Shown: positions 16,463 through 25,861, counted from the first letter of the stretch. The stretch: DNA of 63,936 nt from Sphingobium terrigena (GCF_003591655.1 NZ_QVRA01000023.1:1-63936); one strand, 5' to 3'. Notes: generated by a model from the sequence alone, not told the origin. Numbers and translations are program-made.

Positions 16463-17749
16463 TCAGGCAGCGAGTGGCCGGTCGGCAGCGGCGTTAAGTG
16501 CAAGCAGGCTTTCGAGCGTGACGGGTGTGCGATTTGCCCGCCGGGTCCTGGGGCCTCGGGAGGGCCTGGCCGGATCATTGAACCGACAGCCGATACGCGC
16601 AGCGCGCTTGCCGATGACGGCGGGATCGCGGCCGAGCGCCTGGGCGACATCGACCATCGAGACGCCATGGGTCCAGGCGTTGCGGATGGCGCAATCCTCG
16701 TCCGCACTGAATGCGCGCATGAAGCCATGCACCAGCCCCAGGCGATTGGCATGATAGAGGACAGCGCGCACGCCCCGCCCAATATCCTCGGCAATTTCCC
16801 GCGTCGGGACCTTGCCATAATCCGCTCGCAACCGGGCTTCTTCCCCGGCCGTCCAGACCGGTCCCTGTCGAAACCCGTCGCGGCGGACATGCGTGCCGCG
16901 CAAGCCAAGCGCCTCTGCACGCCAGCGGATGGAATGCGGGCTGCGGCCAAGCCGCTCCCGCAACGGCGTCAGGCTCGCCCCGGTCGCGTAGGCGTAGCGC
17001 AGCAGCTCGTCTTCTTCGGTGATCCACGGCCTGCCCCACCCTCTGCCGTAACCCAGTTTGCGAAGGCGTTGGCCAAGGCTGCGACTGTTCCGGGCCGGAA
17101 ATCCCTCAGAAGCGAGCGCCCTGGCAATGACGACATAGGGCACGCCTGTGGCCGCGAGTGTGAGTGCGCGAGCCATTTCCGCGTCGCTCCAGTCGTCCGG
17201 CTGGCAGGCATGGCGCAGACCCAGCGCCGAAGCGCGGGAGATGACACCAGCGAAGGGACGGCCGATGAGGCTGGCAATCTGGGCGACGGGAACACCCTTG
17301 GCGTACCCGGCGCGAAGCTGTGCATCTTCCCAACCGCTATAGGGCGGCGATCCGGGCTCGGAGAGTCCGAGCAGTTGCGCACGGGCATAGAGGGCGCTCA
17401 CACCGCGGCCTAGGCGGGCGGCCAGTGTCGCGGTTGGTTCATGCGTATAGCAGCGCGCCAGTTCCTCATCCTCCCACGCGATCCAGGATCGCCGCGAGTT
17501 TCGGCGGAGGCCAAGATCATAGATACGCGTGGCGATGCTGGCACGCGATCGGCCCAGCACTGTGGCAATCTCCTCTAGCGTGCAGTCATCGGCGAAGGCG
17601 GCGCGCAAACGCAGCGTTTCATCGGGGAGCCATGCGTCGGCACGGAAAGCCAGTTCGGCAAGTGGCGCGGTTGTACCCGTTTGCTGGTCAGGGACGAACG
17701 GGGTGAGTTCGACGATTTCAGCGTCGAGATCGAAGCTTGTCTGTTTCAT
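16463..17749 (-). CDS. Seven tandem GcrA/Myb-like helix-turn-helix repeats
   Basis: This 428-residue protein is almost wholly built of seven repeats of 42-50 residues, at about 40-83, 89-130, 139-180, 187-236, 242-284, 299-341 and 347-389. Most repeats start W or F-x-x-x-E/D-(E)-x-x-L-R and end R-A-x-x-L-G-L; examples are WEDEELARCY with ARAQLLGL and WTAGEEARLR with HANRLGL. The pattern matches the HTH of the cell-cycle regulator GcrA and resembles Myb/SANT repeats. Each unit could bind DNA, so the protein may track a long or repeated site. It starts 12 bases after the HerA-like gene. I know of no characterised protein with this repeat number. Confidence 0.85.
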   Translation of the reverse strand: MKQTSFDLDAEIVELTPFVPDQQTGTTAPLAELAFRADAWLPDETLRLRAAFADDCTLEEIATVLGRSRASIATRIYDLGLRRNSRRSWIAWEDEELARCYTHEPTATLAARLGRGVSALYARAQLLGLSEPGSPPYSGWEDAQLRAGYAKGVPVAQIASLIGRPFAGVISRASALGLRHACQPDDWSDAEMARALTLAATGVPYVVIARALASEGFPARNSRSLGQRLRKLGYGRGWGRPWITEEDELLRYAYATGASLTPLRERLGRSPHSIRWRAEALGLRGTHVRRDGFRQGPVWTAGEEARLRADYGKVPTREIAEDIGRGVRAVLYHANRLGLVHGFMRAFSADEDCAIRNAWTHGVSMVDVAQALGRDPAVIGKRAARIGCRFNDPARPSRGPRTRRANRTPVTLESLLALNAAADRPLAA

Positions 17750-17761
17750 GGCACTCTCCGT

Positions 17762-18964
17762 TCAGACCAGGCCGATAACGGGCGTATCGACGACACGCAG
17801 GCGCAACCGGGCAGACAGCCGCGCGATCCGCGTATCGCCGCGCGGCATGGTGTCGGACGCACCGATCGCGGCGAGCAGGTCTAGCCCGGCATCGATATCG
17901 TTCGCAGGTAGGGCAAGGTGCCGCACCAGATCGTCCGCCGTGGTGGCGTTGGGCGCTATGCTGCCCAGCGCGCCGACAATCCGTGCAGCGGCGGAGGCGG
18001 CGGGATCGAGGAGGAAGGCGTCGAGCGCGCGTTGGCCTCGCATGGTCACCTGGTTCCCTCTGGTCGGCGCGACCTCGCGCAGGGTGTCAAGATCGAGCAG
18101 GGTCCGGCTCTCGTCCGCGTCGAGATCGGCGGCAGGAACGAGATCAGGCGTGCGCCCGATATGGGGAGTGATCGTGGTATCGATCTTCGCCAGCACCGGC
18201 GTTGCCGCGAGCGCCGGGCCGAAGGCGAAGAACTCTCCGGGCGGAAGCTGGCGCAGCAGCGCCGCCTGATCGCTGCCGAACCCCAGAAGGTCGGCAGCGC
18301 GCGCGACATCGCGGTCGAAGACGTTGAGGCCGATCAGATGATTGTGAAGTTCGGAAACCACCGAACTTGCGAGCTTGGCGAGACGCTGGGTCGCGATGAT
18401 CGTGCCAATGCCGCGCTTGCGGCCGCGAGCGCACATATCCGTCAAGGTGGCGACCCCCAGACGGCGGGTCTCCGCGTCGCGGGCCGAGGCTGCCATATGC
18501 GGCGCGAGCAGATGCGCCTCGTCGATACATACCAGCACGGTGTGGGCCCAATGTTCGCGCGGTGTCGAGAGCAGGCCCGCAAAGAAGGCCGCCGCTTTCT
18601 CGATGCGATGATCGGGCTCCAGATCGGTAAGGTCGAGATGGAGGGCGATACGATGCTGCCGCGTTCGCAGCGCGAGCGCTGTGAGACCATCATTGGCATA
18701 TTCGCGTGCGATGACCGTCGTTGCGCCGATATGCGTAGCAAGGTTGGCGAACTCGCCTTCCGGGTCGATGATGATGGTGGTGAGATAATCGAACGCTTCT
18801 TCAATGATCCGGCGCAGCGTCTGGCTTTTGCCCGCGCCCGAAGATCCCTGAATCAGACAGCGCCCCGACATCAGCTTGCCGAGATCCAGTTCGAGCGGAC
18901 CCGTCGAAGAGCGGCCGAGCGGGACTTTCGTGTCACGGGTGAAATCATGGTTGGCGATGGTCAT
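17762..18964 (-). CDS. HerA-like DNA-translocating ATPase (DUF87-type)
   Basis: A 400-residue ATPase starting at ATG 18964 behind GAAGAAGGA. Walker A is IQGSSGAGKS (38-47) and Walker B VLVCIDEAHLLAP (DE at 148-149), followed by the HerA/FtsK-like MCARGRKRGIGTIIATQR containing a sensor motif. The C-terminal 120 residues are Asp/Leu-rich and include a small helical domain (LPANDIDAGLDLLAAIG). HerA enzymes form hexamers that pump DNA, often with a nuclease such as NurA; no nuclease is recognisable beside it. The longer in-frame ORF from 19198 has a shadow-like composition. Confidence 0.85.
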   Translation of the reverse strand: MTIANHDFTRDTKVPLGRSSTGPLELDLGKLMSGRCLIQGSSGAGKSQTLRRIIEEAFDYLTTIIIDPEGEFANLATHIGATTVIAREYANDGLTALALRTRQHRIALHLDLTDLEPDHRIEKAAAFFAGLLSTPREHWAHTVLVCIDEAHLLAPHMAASARDAETRRLGVATLTDMCARGRKRGIGTIIATQRLAKLASSVVSELHNHLIGLNVFDRDVARAADLLGFGSDQAALLRQLPPGEFFAFGPALAATPVLAKIDTTITPHIGRTPDLVPAADLDADESRTLLDLDTLREVAPTRGNQVTMRGQRALDAFLLDPAASAAARIVGALGSIAPNATTADDLVRHLALPANDIDAGLDLLAAIGASDTMPRGDTRIARLSARLRLRVVDTPVIGLV

Positions 18965-19058
18965 CTGATGTCCTTCTTCACCCGGCGTCGCGCAGAGCGG
19001 CCGGAGATGCTGGTCGAGGGAATGGGCTTGACGCGATAAGTGGCTGGCGGCCTGGCGA

Positions 19059-19622
19059 TCAGGGATGCTTGTGCTGCGATCCCTCGATCGACTGTTCGGA
19101 GAGCGTGGCATCCTTTTCACAGGCCTCGCAAAAAGCTGCGTCGAACACAGCGCCGAGCGCCCAGTCCTGGGCATCATCGTCCCAGCGCGCCCAGGCATCG
19201 CGCATTACCTCGGCGCTGCCACATGCAGAACAGCGGATCGTGATCCTGGCAGCGGGGTTTGCGGCATTGACCGATTTCCCCGCGTCGCCCGTTGCCTCCC
19301 CCTGCCCGGCCGCGAAGACCGGGAACCGATCGGAAGGCGGTTCATCACGGTCGAAGCTCAGCCAATTCGCTCCAGCCTTGCGGGCGTCCGACAGCAAAGC
19401 CCAGAATTCAGGCGAAAGCCCATCGGGGCGATCGGACCAGTCATCGATGAAGCCAAGATGGACCCAGAAGCCATATTGGTGGGCCTCGATCGACAAGATC
19501 GGATGATCGACGATGATCCGGCCGCTCCTTCGCGGCGCGTGCTGGATCAGCCGGTCGATGGCGTCATTCTCGGCGCGGGGAAGATGCGCTGTCGAACAGG
19601 CGCAGACGGGGAAGCGGCGCAT
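19059..19622 (-). CDS. Protein with C-terminal zinc ribbon
   Basis: A 187-residue protein starting at ATG 19622 behind AAGGAGA. Residues 1-115 form an unknown domain containing YGFWVHLGFIDDW and GANWLSFDRDEPP. After a short linker, two Cys pairs (CSACG and CEACE), about 35 residues apart with WARWDDDAQDWALG between them, make a zinc ribbon of a type often encoded by short plasmid genes. The fusion of the two parts suggests a nucleic-acid- or protein-binding adaptor. It sits between the GHKL and HerA-like genes in the same operon. Confidence 0.7.
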   Translation of the reverse strand: MRRFPVCACSTAHLPRAENDAIDRLIQHAPRRSGRIIVDHPILSIEAHQYGFWVHLGFIDDWSDRPDGLSPEFWALLSDARKAGANWLSFDRDEPPSDRFPVFAAGQGEATGDAGKSVNAANPAARITIRCSACGSAEVMRDAWARWDDDAQDWALGAVFDAAFCEACEKDATLSEQSIEGSQHKHP

Positions 19623-19687
19623 GGCCGGTCTCCTTGATTGGGTTGGGACAGGGGTGACAGGCGCGGCGAGCAAACTCGGGCACCCTT

Positions 19688-21354
19688 TCAATTCGGCAAG
19701 AAATCGACCGTGATGGCACCGCGCTCGGCGTGAATGACGATCTTGCGATCGAGCGGGATCAGCCAGCTCAGATTATCCCATGCGCTCATGTTGATGGCTT
19801 CGAGGGTGGCAGCGTCCTCCCCAAGGAGGATATGCGTAGCGTGCTGCCGCGCCTCGCGTTCGAAGGATCGCGACTGGGTGTCCCAGCTGTCGCAGTCGCC
19901 ATCATCAGCCCCACAGAAGATCGTCGCATAGATCATGCGGCTCAGTCTGTCCGGGGTGATACCATCATCGCGCGTGGCCAGGATTATGGCCTCCGCAATA
20001 TCCCGACCGCCATTGCGGCAGACGAGCGCCGGGATTTCGATGGAATGGACGCTGTGTGGCGCGTCCGTGCGACCGGTTTCACAACCGTCAGCTCGATGAC
20101 GATCCGGTCGACCAGGCCACAAGCGAAATCGGCGGGGAGACACATGTCGTCGTCATAGCGATGGACGGAGCCTTCCCGGTCGATGCGCAGGGAAATATCC
20201 CTGATCACTGGGAGCGTGTCATACCAGGCGTAGCCTTGCAGCGCGTCTTCCGCCTCGACGAGTTGCACATCCTCAATGGGCGGTTTGCCCCGAGCCAGCG
20301 CAAGCGCCTGTGCAATATCGGGCTCCAGCGCCGGCACGATCAGCATTGCGCCTTCAGGAGCCATCATGCAGCTGCTGCGCCCATGACAGTCGTCGGCGGT
20401 CTGCGGCCGCCAGATCGCCAGCCCTGAGCGCGCCTGCGGCAGCGTGACGCCCAGCTCGCACGCCCGCTGCCAGGCGGTAAAGGGCAGCCGATGGTCCGGG
20501 CGGGTCGCGATGGCCTTGTACAGGATCTGCTCGGCAGCGTCGCGAAGGGCCTTCAATGCCGCGTTGTCGATAACCTCCTTGCGCGCCGGCAGAACCATAT
20601 GAATTTCCGGCGCATCCATAATATCGATCCGGACCGTCCAGAGACTACCGCTATCCTTTTCTTCCCGCACCGTCGGCAAGGCGCATTTGACGCGGTGCCC
20701 GTAAAAATTGATGCGTTGGTCTCTTGGCCAATCAGGATCCCGATCATAGACACCGATACGGCAGCCGCAGGCGTTTTCGACAAACATGGCGTCCTTGAGA
20801 AAGTCTTCGCGGGGCAGCAGCGTTTCGTTCAAGGTGACCGGTAAGGGATAGTGACGGGCTGCATCGGCGACGACCGCAGACAAGCCTTGCTTCCAGTCGG
20901 GCGGCAGTTCGATCGAGATCAGCGTGCCCCAACCGATCATGGCCGGGGCGATGGCAAGCGGCGCGCCGCTGTCCCATGCGTCTGCCGGAATCTGGACTTT
21001 CCAGGCCGTGCCCGCAGAGGGAGAGAAGGACTGGATTTCGACCGCGCGGCCGGCAAGGCTGAACATACCCATGCCGGCCGGGTCTTCGCTGCGGGCAATG
21101 TCATCGCCCCAGCCCGAATGGCCCAGCATCAGCAGGGCGGCGGGATCATCGATGCCGCAGCCATCATCCCGGATGTGCAGAAGGGATCGGCCTTCCTGTT
21201 CGGTCAGATCGACCGCGATGCAGGTGGCGCCGGCGCGTCTGGCATTCTGGAACATCTCATGAAGGCAGTCCCGGCTGTCGCCTGAAAAAAGGCGGGATGC
21301 GCGGCGGATCGCGTCGGGACTGACAGCGCTATGGATCGTTGTTGGAAGGGGCAT
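19688..21354 (-). pseudogene. GHKL (Hsp90-like) ATPase, frameshifted near 20085
   Basis: From ATG 21354 the frame encodes a GHKL ATPase: N box LHEMFQNARRAGA (31-43), G1 DDGCGIDD (63-70) and G2 DPAGMGMFSLAG (91-102). After about residue 425 (IVIELTVVKP) the frame turns to low-quality sequence ending at 19984. A second minus frame then carries convincing protein from HSVHSIEIPALVCRNGG through SWDTQSRSFEREARQHATH to a TGA at 19688. Joining them needs one missing base near 20075-20090 and gives about 555 residues. It is either a real inactivation or a sequencing error; as written, the N-terminal ATPase would still be made. Confidence 0.75.
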
Positions 21355-21486
21355 GGTGATCTCCCTGGGTCCGGACTGGAACCCTCACCCCGCCCCGCTC
21401 CCTCCCCTCCGTTCGTCTTCCAGGGCCGCGGATGCCACTATGCATCCGATATTGCGGCAGCGGTCCCGGACTGCGAAGGACAGGGA

Positions 21487-21663
21487 ATGCCTCAGGATCT
21501 GGATTCGCAACTCACCGACTTTCTGCGCCGCCTGCCGGACTGGATACGCCGGGACATTTCCGCCGCCGATCCGGCGCGGCGCGAGCGCGCGGAAGAGGTG
21601 CTGCACGCCATGCTGCTTGCGCTGGTCAAGGGGGCAGGACGGTCGGGAGGTGAAGACATCTGA
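21487..21663 (+). CDS. Small 58-residue protein coupled to the DUF6880-like gene
   Basis: ATG 21487 has a good ribosome site (GAAGGACAGGGA). The stop overlaps the ATG of the next gene at 21663 (TGATG), so the two are translationally coupled. The product has a helix-rich sequence (DLDSQLTDFLRRLPDWIRRD) and a stretch of alanines and arginines (RRERAEEVLHAMLLALVKG), consistent with a small helical partner protein. It is divergent from the GHKL operon. Confidence 0.65.
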   Translation: MPQDLDSQLTDFLRRLPDWIRRDISAADPARRERAEEVLHAMLLALVKGAGRSGGEDI

Positions 21664-23060
21664 TGGCGACCTCTGGCAGTGGTAAACGCGGCACCGGCAG
21701 GGTGACGCTCGATGCGCTCCAAGCGCTGGGACCCGCGCGCCTTGCCCGGCTTGTCCTGGCCCAGGCCGAGCGTGACGCCATATTCGCCCGCGCGGTCCGC
21801 ATGGAGCTGGCGGCGAAGGACGATAGCGGCGCCTTGGCCCACGAAATCGACAAGCGGCTGAAGACCATTCGGCGTTCGCGCGGGTTCGTCGAATGGGACA
21901 AGGTAGGTCCGCTCGCGCGCGAACTCGACCAGTTGCGGGAAACCATATTGGGACCACTGGCCCAAACCTCGCTGAGCCAGGCGGTCGATTGCATGAAGCT
22001 GCTGCTGAGCCTTGCCGAACCGGTGTTCGAAAGGTCAGACGACAGCAGCGGTTCGCTGGGCACGGTGTTCCGGCAAGGCGGCGAAGATCTGGGCGGGCTG
22101 TGGGCCCGAGCCGATGTACCCGATGTCGAGCAGCTCGCCGGGGATATTTTAACGCTGATCGAAGGGGATGGCTATGGCGTGTTCGACGACCTGCCGGACG
22201 CAGCCTCCCCGGCTCTGGGACAGACAGGCCGCGCAGCGTTGCGCCGGATGCTGCTGGAGCGGCAGGCGGGGCTGACCGGCCCGGAGCGACGGCAATTCGA
22301 TTATAAGGTCGGCTGGTTGTTGCCCAAGCTCGCTGACCTCGACGGCGATGTGGACGCCTATATTGCGACAGTCGATCCTGATCGGCGCAATACGCTGGTC
22401 AATGCGCAGGTTGCCGCCCGCCTGATCGCGCAGGGTCGTGCGGTAGAAGCCCTCGACTGGATCGACGCACCGGTTGAGCGCAGCCATAACGAGCGCGAAC
22501 TTGCCGATCTCAAATTACGGGCCTTTGAGGCGCTCGGCCGCAGGGACGATGTGCAGGCGCAGCGCAAGGCGATCTTCGACCGCTGGCTCGACGGGCAGGT
22601 ACTGCGCGACTGGCTTAGGGCTTTGCCTGATTTCGAGGATGTCGCCGCAGAGAGGCAGGCTCTCGATCAGGCCATGACCTATGATCGAGCGACATCGGCA
22701 CTGGAATTCCTCATTGCCTGGCCCGATCTCAAGCGCGCGGGCAGGCTGACCAGGGAAAGGCTCGAAGGTCTGGAAGCCCGGGCCTATGACATTCTGCGTC
22801 CTGCCGCCGAGGCATTGTCTCAGGCCGATCCGGGTGGGGCCACCTTGCTCTATCGCCGACTGGTGACTGGCGTACTCGACCGGGCGAGTTCGAAATATTA
22901 CCCCTATGCCGCGCGGGACTTTGCAGCCGCGACGGATTTGGCCGACCGTATCGCAGGCGATGTCGATGTCGTACCGCATGATGACTGGCTGGCCGATCTT
23001 CGCAAGGTGCATGGACGCAAGATCGGCTTCTGGAATCAGGTCGCGGGGAAATTCGGATAA
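21663..23060 (+). CDS. DUF6880-like helical-repeat protein
   Basis: A 465-residue protein of mostly amphipathic helices that look like TPR/HEAT repeats (for example RLIAQGRAVEALDWID, ADLKLRAFEALGRRDDVQAQ). The C-terminal ATLLYRRLV...SSKYYPYAARDFAAATDLAD segment is what I associate with DUF6880 proteins. No catalytic motif or membrane segment is visible, so a scaffold or adaptor role is likely. It reads divergently from the GHKL/HerA operon. Confidence 0.7.
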   Translation: MATSGSGKRGTGRVTLDALQALGPARLARLVLAQAERDAIFARAVRMELAAKDDSGALAHEIDKRLKTIRRSRGFVEWDKVGPLARELDQLRETILGPLAQTSLSQAVDCMKLLLSLAEPVFERSDDSSGSLGTVFRQGGEDLGGLWARADVPDVEQLAGDILTLIEGDGYGVFDDLPDAASPALGQTGRAALRRMLLERQAGLTGPERRQFDYKVGWLLPKLADLDGDVDAYIATVDPDRRNTLVNAQVAARLIAQGRAVEALDWIDAPVERSHNERELADLKLRAFEALGRRDDVQAQRKAIFDRWLDGQVLRDWLRALPDFEDVAAERQALDQAMTYDRATSALEFLIAWPDLKRAGRLTRERLEGLEARAYDILRPAAEALSQADPGGATLLYRRLVTGVLDRASSKYYPYAARDFAAATDLADRIAGDVDVVPHDDWLADLRKVHGRKIGFWNQVAGKFG

Positions 23061-23098
23061 TCGCGGAGAATGCCGGGGCGGCCAGATTGGAAACCTCC

Positions 23099-24055
23099 CT
23101 ACCAATGGTGGAGCGGCAGTCCGTCGACGTCACTGCCGTCACAGTCGAAGAGCAGGAACTGGAAGCCGTGCGCGCGGCCGAAGGCGATGAGCCGCAGCAG
23201 ATCCTGCGGCAATTGCGCACGGCGGTCATCATCAATGGCGCGCGTCGGTACGAACCAGCCATAGACCGAAGCCGCGATGTCGATCGGTCGATCACTGGGC
23301 GGCCAGGACGCCCATTTATCGAGGCATGAGGCGGTATGAACCGTCAGATGGGCGGTTGATAGTACACAATGGCGGCCTTGCTCGATCGATCCGGCAGCAA
23401 GAGGAGACGGGTGTGCGACGGACGCAATACGCATGCGATCCCTCGTGCAGCTTTCCGACGGATGACCTTCGAAATAGCTTGATATAGCTTCGGCGTCGGA
23501 CAGAGCGTTCGGGTCGCGCGCGTCGTCGATCTCGCTCCAATATTCACGGCAATAAGCAGCGATTTCCACGTCGAGAGCCGTCGCATCGACCGCGACGTGG
23601 ATATTCATTCCATGTCGATGTTCAATCACGGCAGTGTGGACCTCTATCGCCAGATGGTCCTCATGGCTGGTCCCGATCGCGGTTTGGGGGGGTGCGTCAT
23701 ATCCTATAGGTGGAAACGACGTCGATCTGACGTACCGAACGGGCGCAGTTGCGCGAATGACCGGACTGCGCGGATCTGACCAGTCGATCGTGTCGGCAAT
23801 CCAACGGGGCACGAAATCCCAATCGAACGACAACGGATATTCGCCTTCTATTGTACGCCATGCGGACTCCACCGCATCGACCCAGCCTACCACGATCAGA
23901 CGCAGCGCCGCCGTGCCGAGCGTATCGACGCATTTGCGCAAGGCGAGCGCCAGACTGCTTGCATCGGGAGTGGTCTCTGGCCGATCGCGCAATTCAAGGA
24001 CGGCTTCCCAAAGACAAGCAGCGGTTTCGAGATGGGATAATGTGTAGCGGGTCAT
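23099..24055 (-). CDS. Two-part hypothetical protein with DUF5983-like C-terminus
   Basis: A 318-residue protein; I use the ATG at 24055 (MTRYTLSHLETAACLWEA). The first 200 residues are an unknown domain with YPLSFDWDFVPRWI and AAYCREYWSEIDD. Residues from about 228 (HCVLSTAHLTVHTASCLDKW) to the end (LIAFGRAHGFQFLLFDCDG) resemble DUF5983, usually a stand-alone protein of about 110 residues on alphaproteobacterial mobile elements. The gene therefore looks like a fusion of two accessory proteins. No catalytic residues are evident. Confidence 0.6.
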   Translation of the reverse strand: MTRYTLSHLETAACLWEAVLELRDRPETTPDASSLALALRKCVDTLGTAALRLIVVGWVDAVESAWRTIEGEYPLSFDWDFVPRWIADTIDWSDPRSPVIRATAPVRYVRSTSFPPIGYDAPPQTAIGTSHEDHLAIEVHTAVIEHRHGMNIHVAVDATALDVEIAAYCREYWSEIDDARDPNALSDAEAISSYFEGHPSESCTRDRMRIASVAHPSPLAAGSIEQGRHCVLSTAHLTVHTASCLDKWASWPPSDRPIDIAASVYGWFVPTRAIDDDRRAQLPQDLLRLIAFGRAHGFQFLLFDCDGSDVDGLPLHHW

Positions 24056-24175
24056 GGAGATGGCTCCAGGGGAAGGTGGCACGGCGCCCACGGTTCGGAC
24101 AGCGGCTGGATCGGCACACCCGTCCCAGGATTCCGGTTCGGAAGTTTTGTCATCGAGATTGATCTCAGAGCATGA

Positions 24176-24388
24176 TCAGGCCGTGCGGACAGTGGCGGTT
24201 CGGCTGAGGTCAGGAATGCGCGCATCGTCATAGACGCTGTTTACCGACATCTGCAGCGCCTGTTGCTCCGCAGCAAACCAGGTGGATGCAGGAACGGTGT
24301 AAGTCTCGGTGGCATAGTATTCGCCGCCGCTAAAGAAGGCGATGTCGACGATAAATTGCGGCAGGGTAAGGGACGATTGGGCGCGCAT
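24176..24388 (-). CDS. 70-residue hypothetical protein
   Basis: The frame from ATG 24388 encodes SLTLPQFIVDIAFFSGGEYY and TETYTVPASTWFAAEQQALQ. The second half has an aromatic, amphipathic pattern typical of a small alpha/beta fold. It lies 94 bases downstream of the DUF932 gene on the same strand. No family is recognised. A shadow origin is unlikely because the opposite strand has no gene. Confidence 0.6.
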   Translation of the reverse strand: MRAQSSLTLPQFIVDIAFFSGGEYYATETYTVPASTWFAAEQQALQMSVNSVYDDARIPDLSRTATVRTA

Positions 24389-24481
24389 GGCGGCATCCTT
24401 TCATGACGATGGCCACCCCGGCGAATGACCGGGATGGCGAGGAGGGAGGTGGAGAAGGCATGAGAGCGGCGGCGTCGGGCC

Positions 24482-25678
24482 TCAAAGCGCCTGTTCGAGC
24501 AGCTTTCTGGCCTTGTTTTCCAGATCGAGGCGGCTGTCCTGATGCGGCTTCGCGCGCGCCAGCGCCGTTATGCCCTGGACGAAGTCATAGATGGATTCAG
24601 GCGGACGGCCTTCCTCGGCCAGCACGGTCTGGATGATCTTTGCCGTCTCGGCCCTGGAAAAGCCGCGCTTGCGCAGGAAGGGTTCGCGCTCTTCCTCCTT
24701 GCGCGCGACGATCCGCTCGCGAGCGGCCTTGATGCCGGAGATGAAATGCGACGGCGAGGAGTTTGCGAAATGCTCGAGCGCGGGCGCGGCCTGATGCGCG
24801 AAACGGGCACCGGCGAATTTCGAGTGGCGGATGTTGACCTCCTCGAAATTCTCGACACCCCACAGACAGCGGTTGGCGCATACGCCGCGCAGATAGAAAG
24901 TCGCGATCCCGAGCGTTTTGGAGCCGACTTCACTGTTCCAGGCGTAGAACCCTCGAAAATAAAGGTCGGGATCGCCATTAGGGAGCTTGCCGGCCTCGAT
25001 AGGGTGCGTGTCGTCCACGAGGAACAGGAAAATGTCCCGGTCCGATGCGTAGAGCGTGGTCGTCTCCCTGGTGATATCGACATGAGGGTTGTAGGTCATG
25101 CTGCCCCAGTCGAGCGTTCCAGGCACCTTCCAGCGCGTGTCGCCGACGCCATCGCCGGCAAAGGCCATCACCGCCTGGACCAGTTCCCAGTCGAAGATCC
25201 TGCCATATTCCGATCCGGTCGCCGCGCGCAATTCGGTGCGACCATTCTCGGTCTGGAGCAGTTTGACCTGCTCGCCCCGGTGGTTGATCAACCCATGCTG
25301 CAGGTTGATGCCGGCAAGCGCGGCAGGCAGCTGGCGCAGATAAGAGGCCGGGGCACCGACGAGACTTGCTACCTGGCCAAAGGACCAGTTAGTGGGTGCA
25401 AGCGGTCGATCATCGCCCGGCGCCACCAGCATCAGCCGCTCTGGATTGTCGCTTTTCGCCTCGACCCGGATCGACCGGCTTTCAACGATACGCGTGGTCG
25501 CACGGTCCGCGCGGCCGCGCACGGCATCATAAAGACTGGTCAGCGAGAGATATTTCTCATCGTCCGGACGGGAGAACCACTCGGACGATACGCGGCTGCT
25601 CATGCGTCCGCGTGAGACATCGATCCGATAGGGCGCCGTAACGCGGGGGTTTTCGTTCATGGGGGCAAGGGTCGCCAT
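24482..25678 (-). CDS. DUF932 (phage/plasmid-like) protein
   Basis: A 398-residue DUF932 protein. ATG 25678 follows AAGGAGACG. Family features visible are WSFGQVASLVGAPASYLRQL, LRAATGSEYGRIFDWELVQA and FYLRGVCANRCLWGVENFEE, which keeps the conserved N-R-x-x-W-G-V. DUF932 genes are widespread on plasmids, ICEs and phages and are of unknown biochemical function; single-stranded DNA or recombination roles have been suggested. A polypurine leader tract (complement of 25733-25755) lies about 60 bases upstream. It is divergent from the toxin-antitoxin pair at 25862. Confidence 0.88.
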   Translation of the reverse strand: MATLAPMNENPRVTAPYRIDVSRGRMSSRVSSEWFSRPDDEKYLSLTSLYDAVRGRADRATTRIVESRSIRVEAKSDNPERLMLVAPGDDRPLAPTNWSFGQVASLVGAPASYLRQLPAALAGINLQHGLINHRGEQVKLLQTENGRTELRAATGSEYGRIFDWELVQAVMAFAGDGVGDTRWKVPGTLDWGSMTYNPHVDITRETTTLYASDRDIFLFLVDDTHPIEAGKLPNGDPDLYFRGFYAWNSEVGSKTLGIATFYLRGVCANRCLWGVENFEEVNIRHSKFAGARFAHQAAPALEHFANSSPSHFISGIKAARERIVARKEEEREPFLRKRGFSRAETAKIIQTVLAEEGRPPESIYDFVQGITALARAKPHQDSRLDLENKARKLLEQAL

Positions 25679-25861
25679 GGAAATCGTCTCCTTGAGATGC
25701 AAAGCGACAGGTGCTTCACGGCCCCTGTCACATTCCCGCCCCTTCCTTCCCTTTCGCGCATCGCGATATGGGTTCACGAGACCCCGACCGGCGGCAGCAG
25801 GTACGACGGCGGCTTGTATGTTTTACAAATTGGCGTATATGTTCAACGAAAGGAGGCCGTG

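Noticed and set aside
16394..17413. 339-codon plus-strand ORF
   Set aside because: Antisense to the seven-repeat HTH gene, with a composition that mirrors it.
17918..19039. 373-codon plus-strand ORF
   Set aside because: It lies antisense to the HerA-like ATPase, whose Walker motifs are clear; the ORF product is Arg/Gly-rich without motifs.
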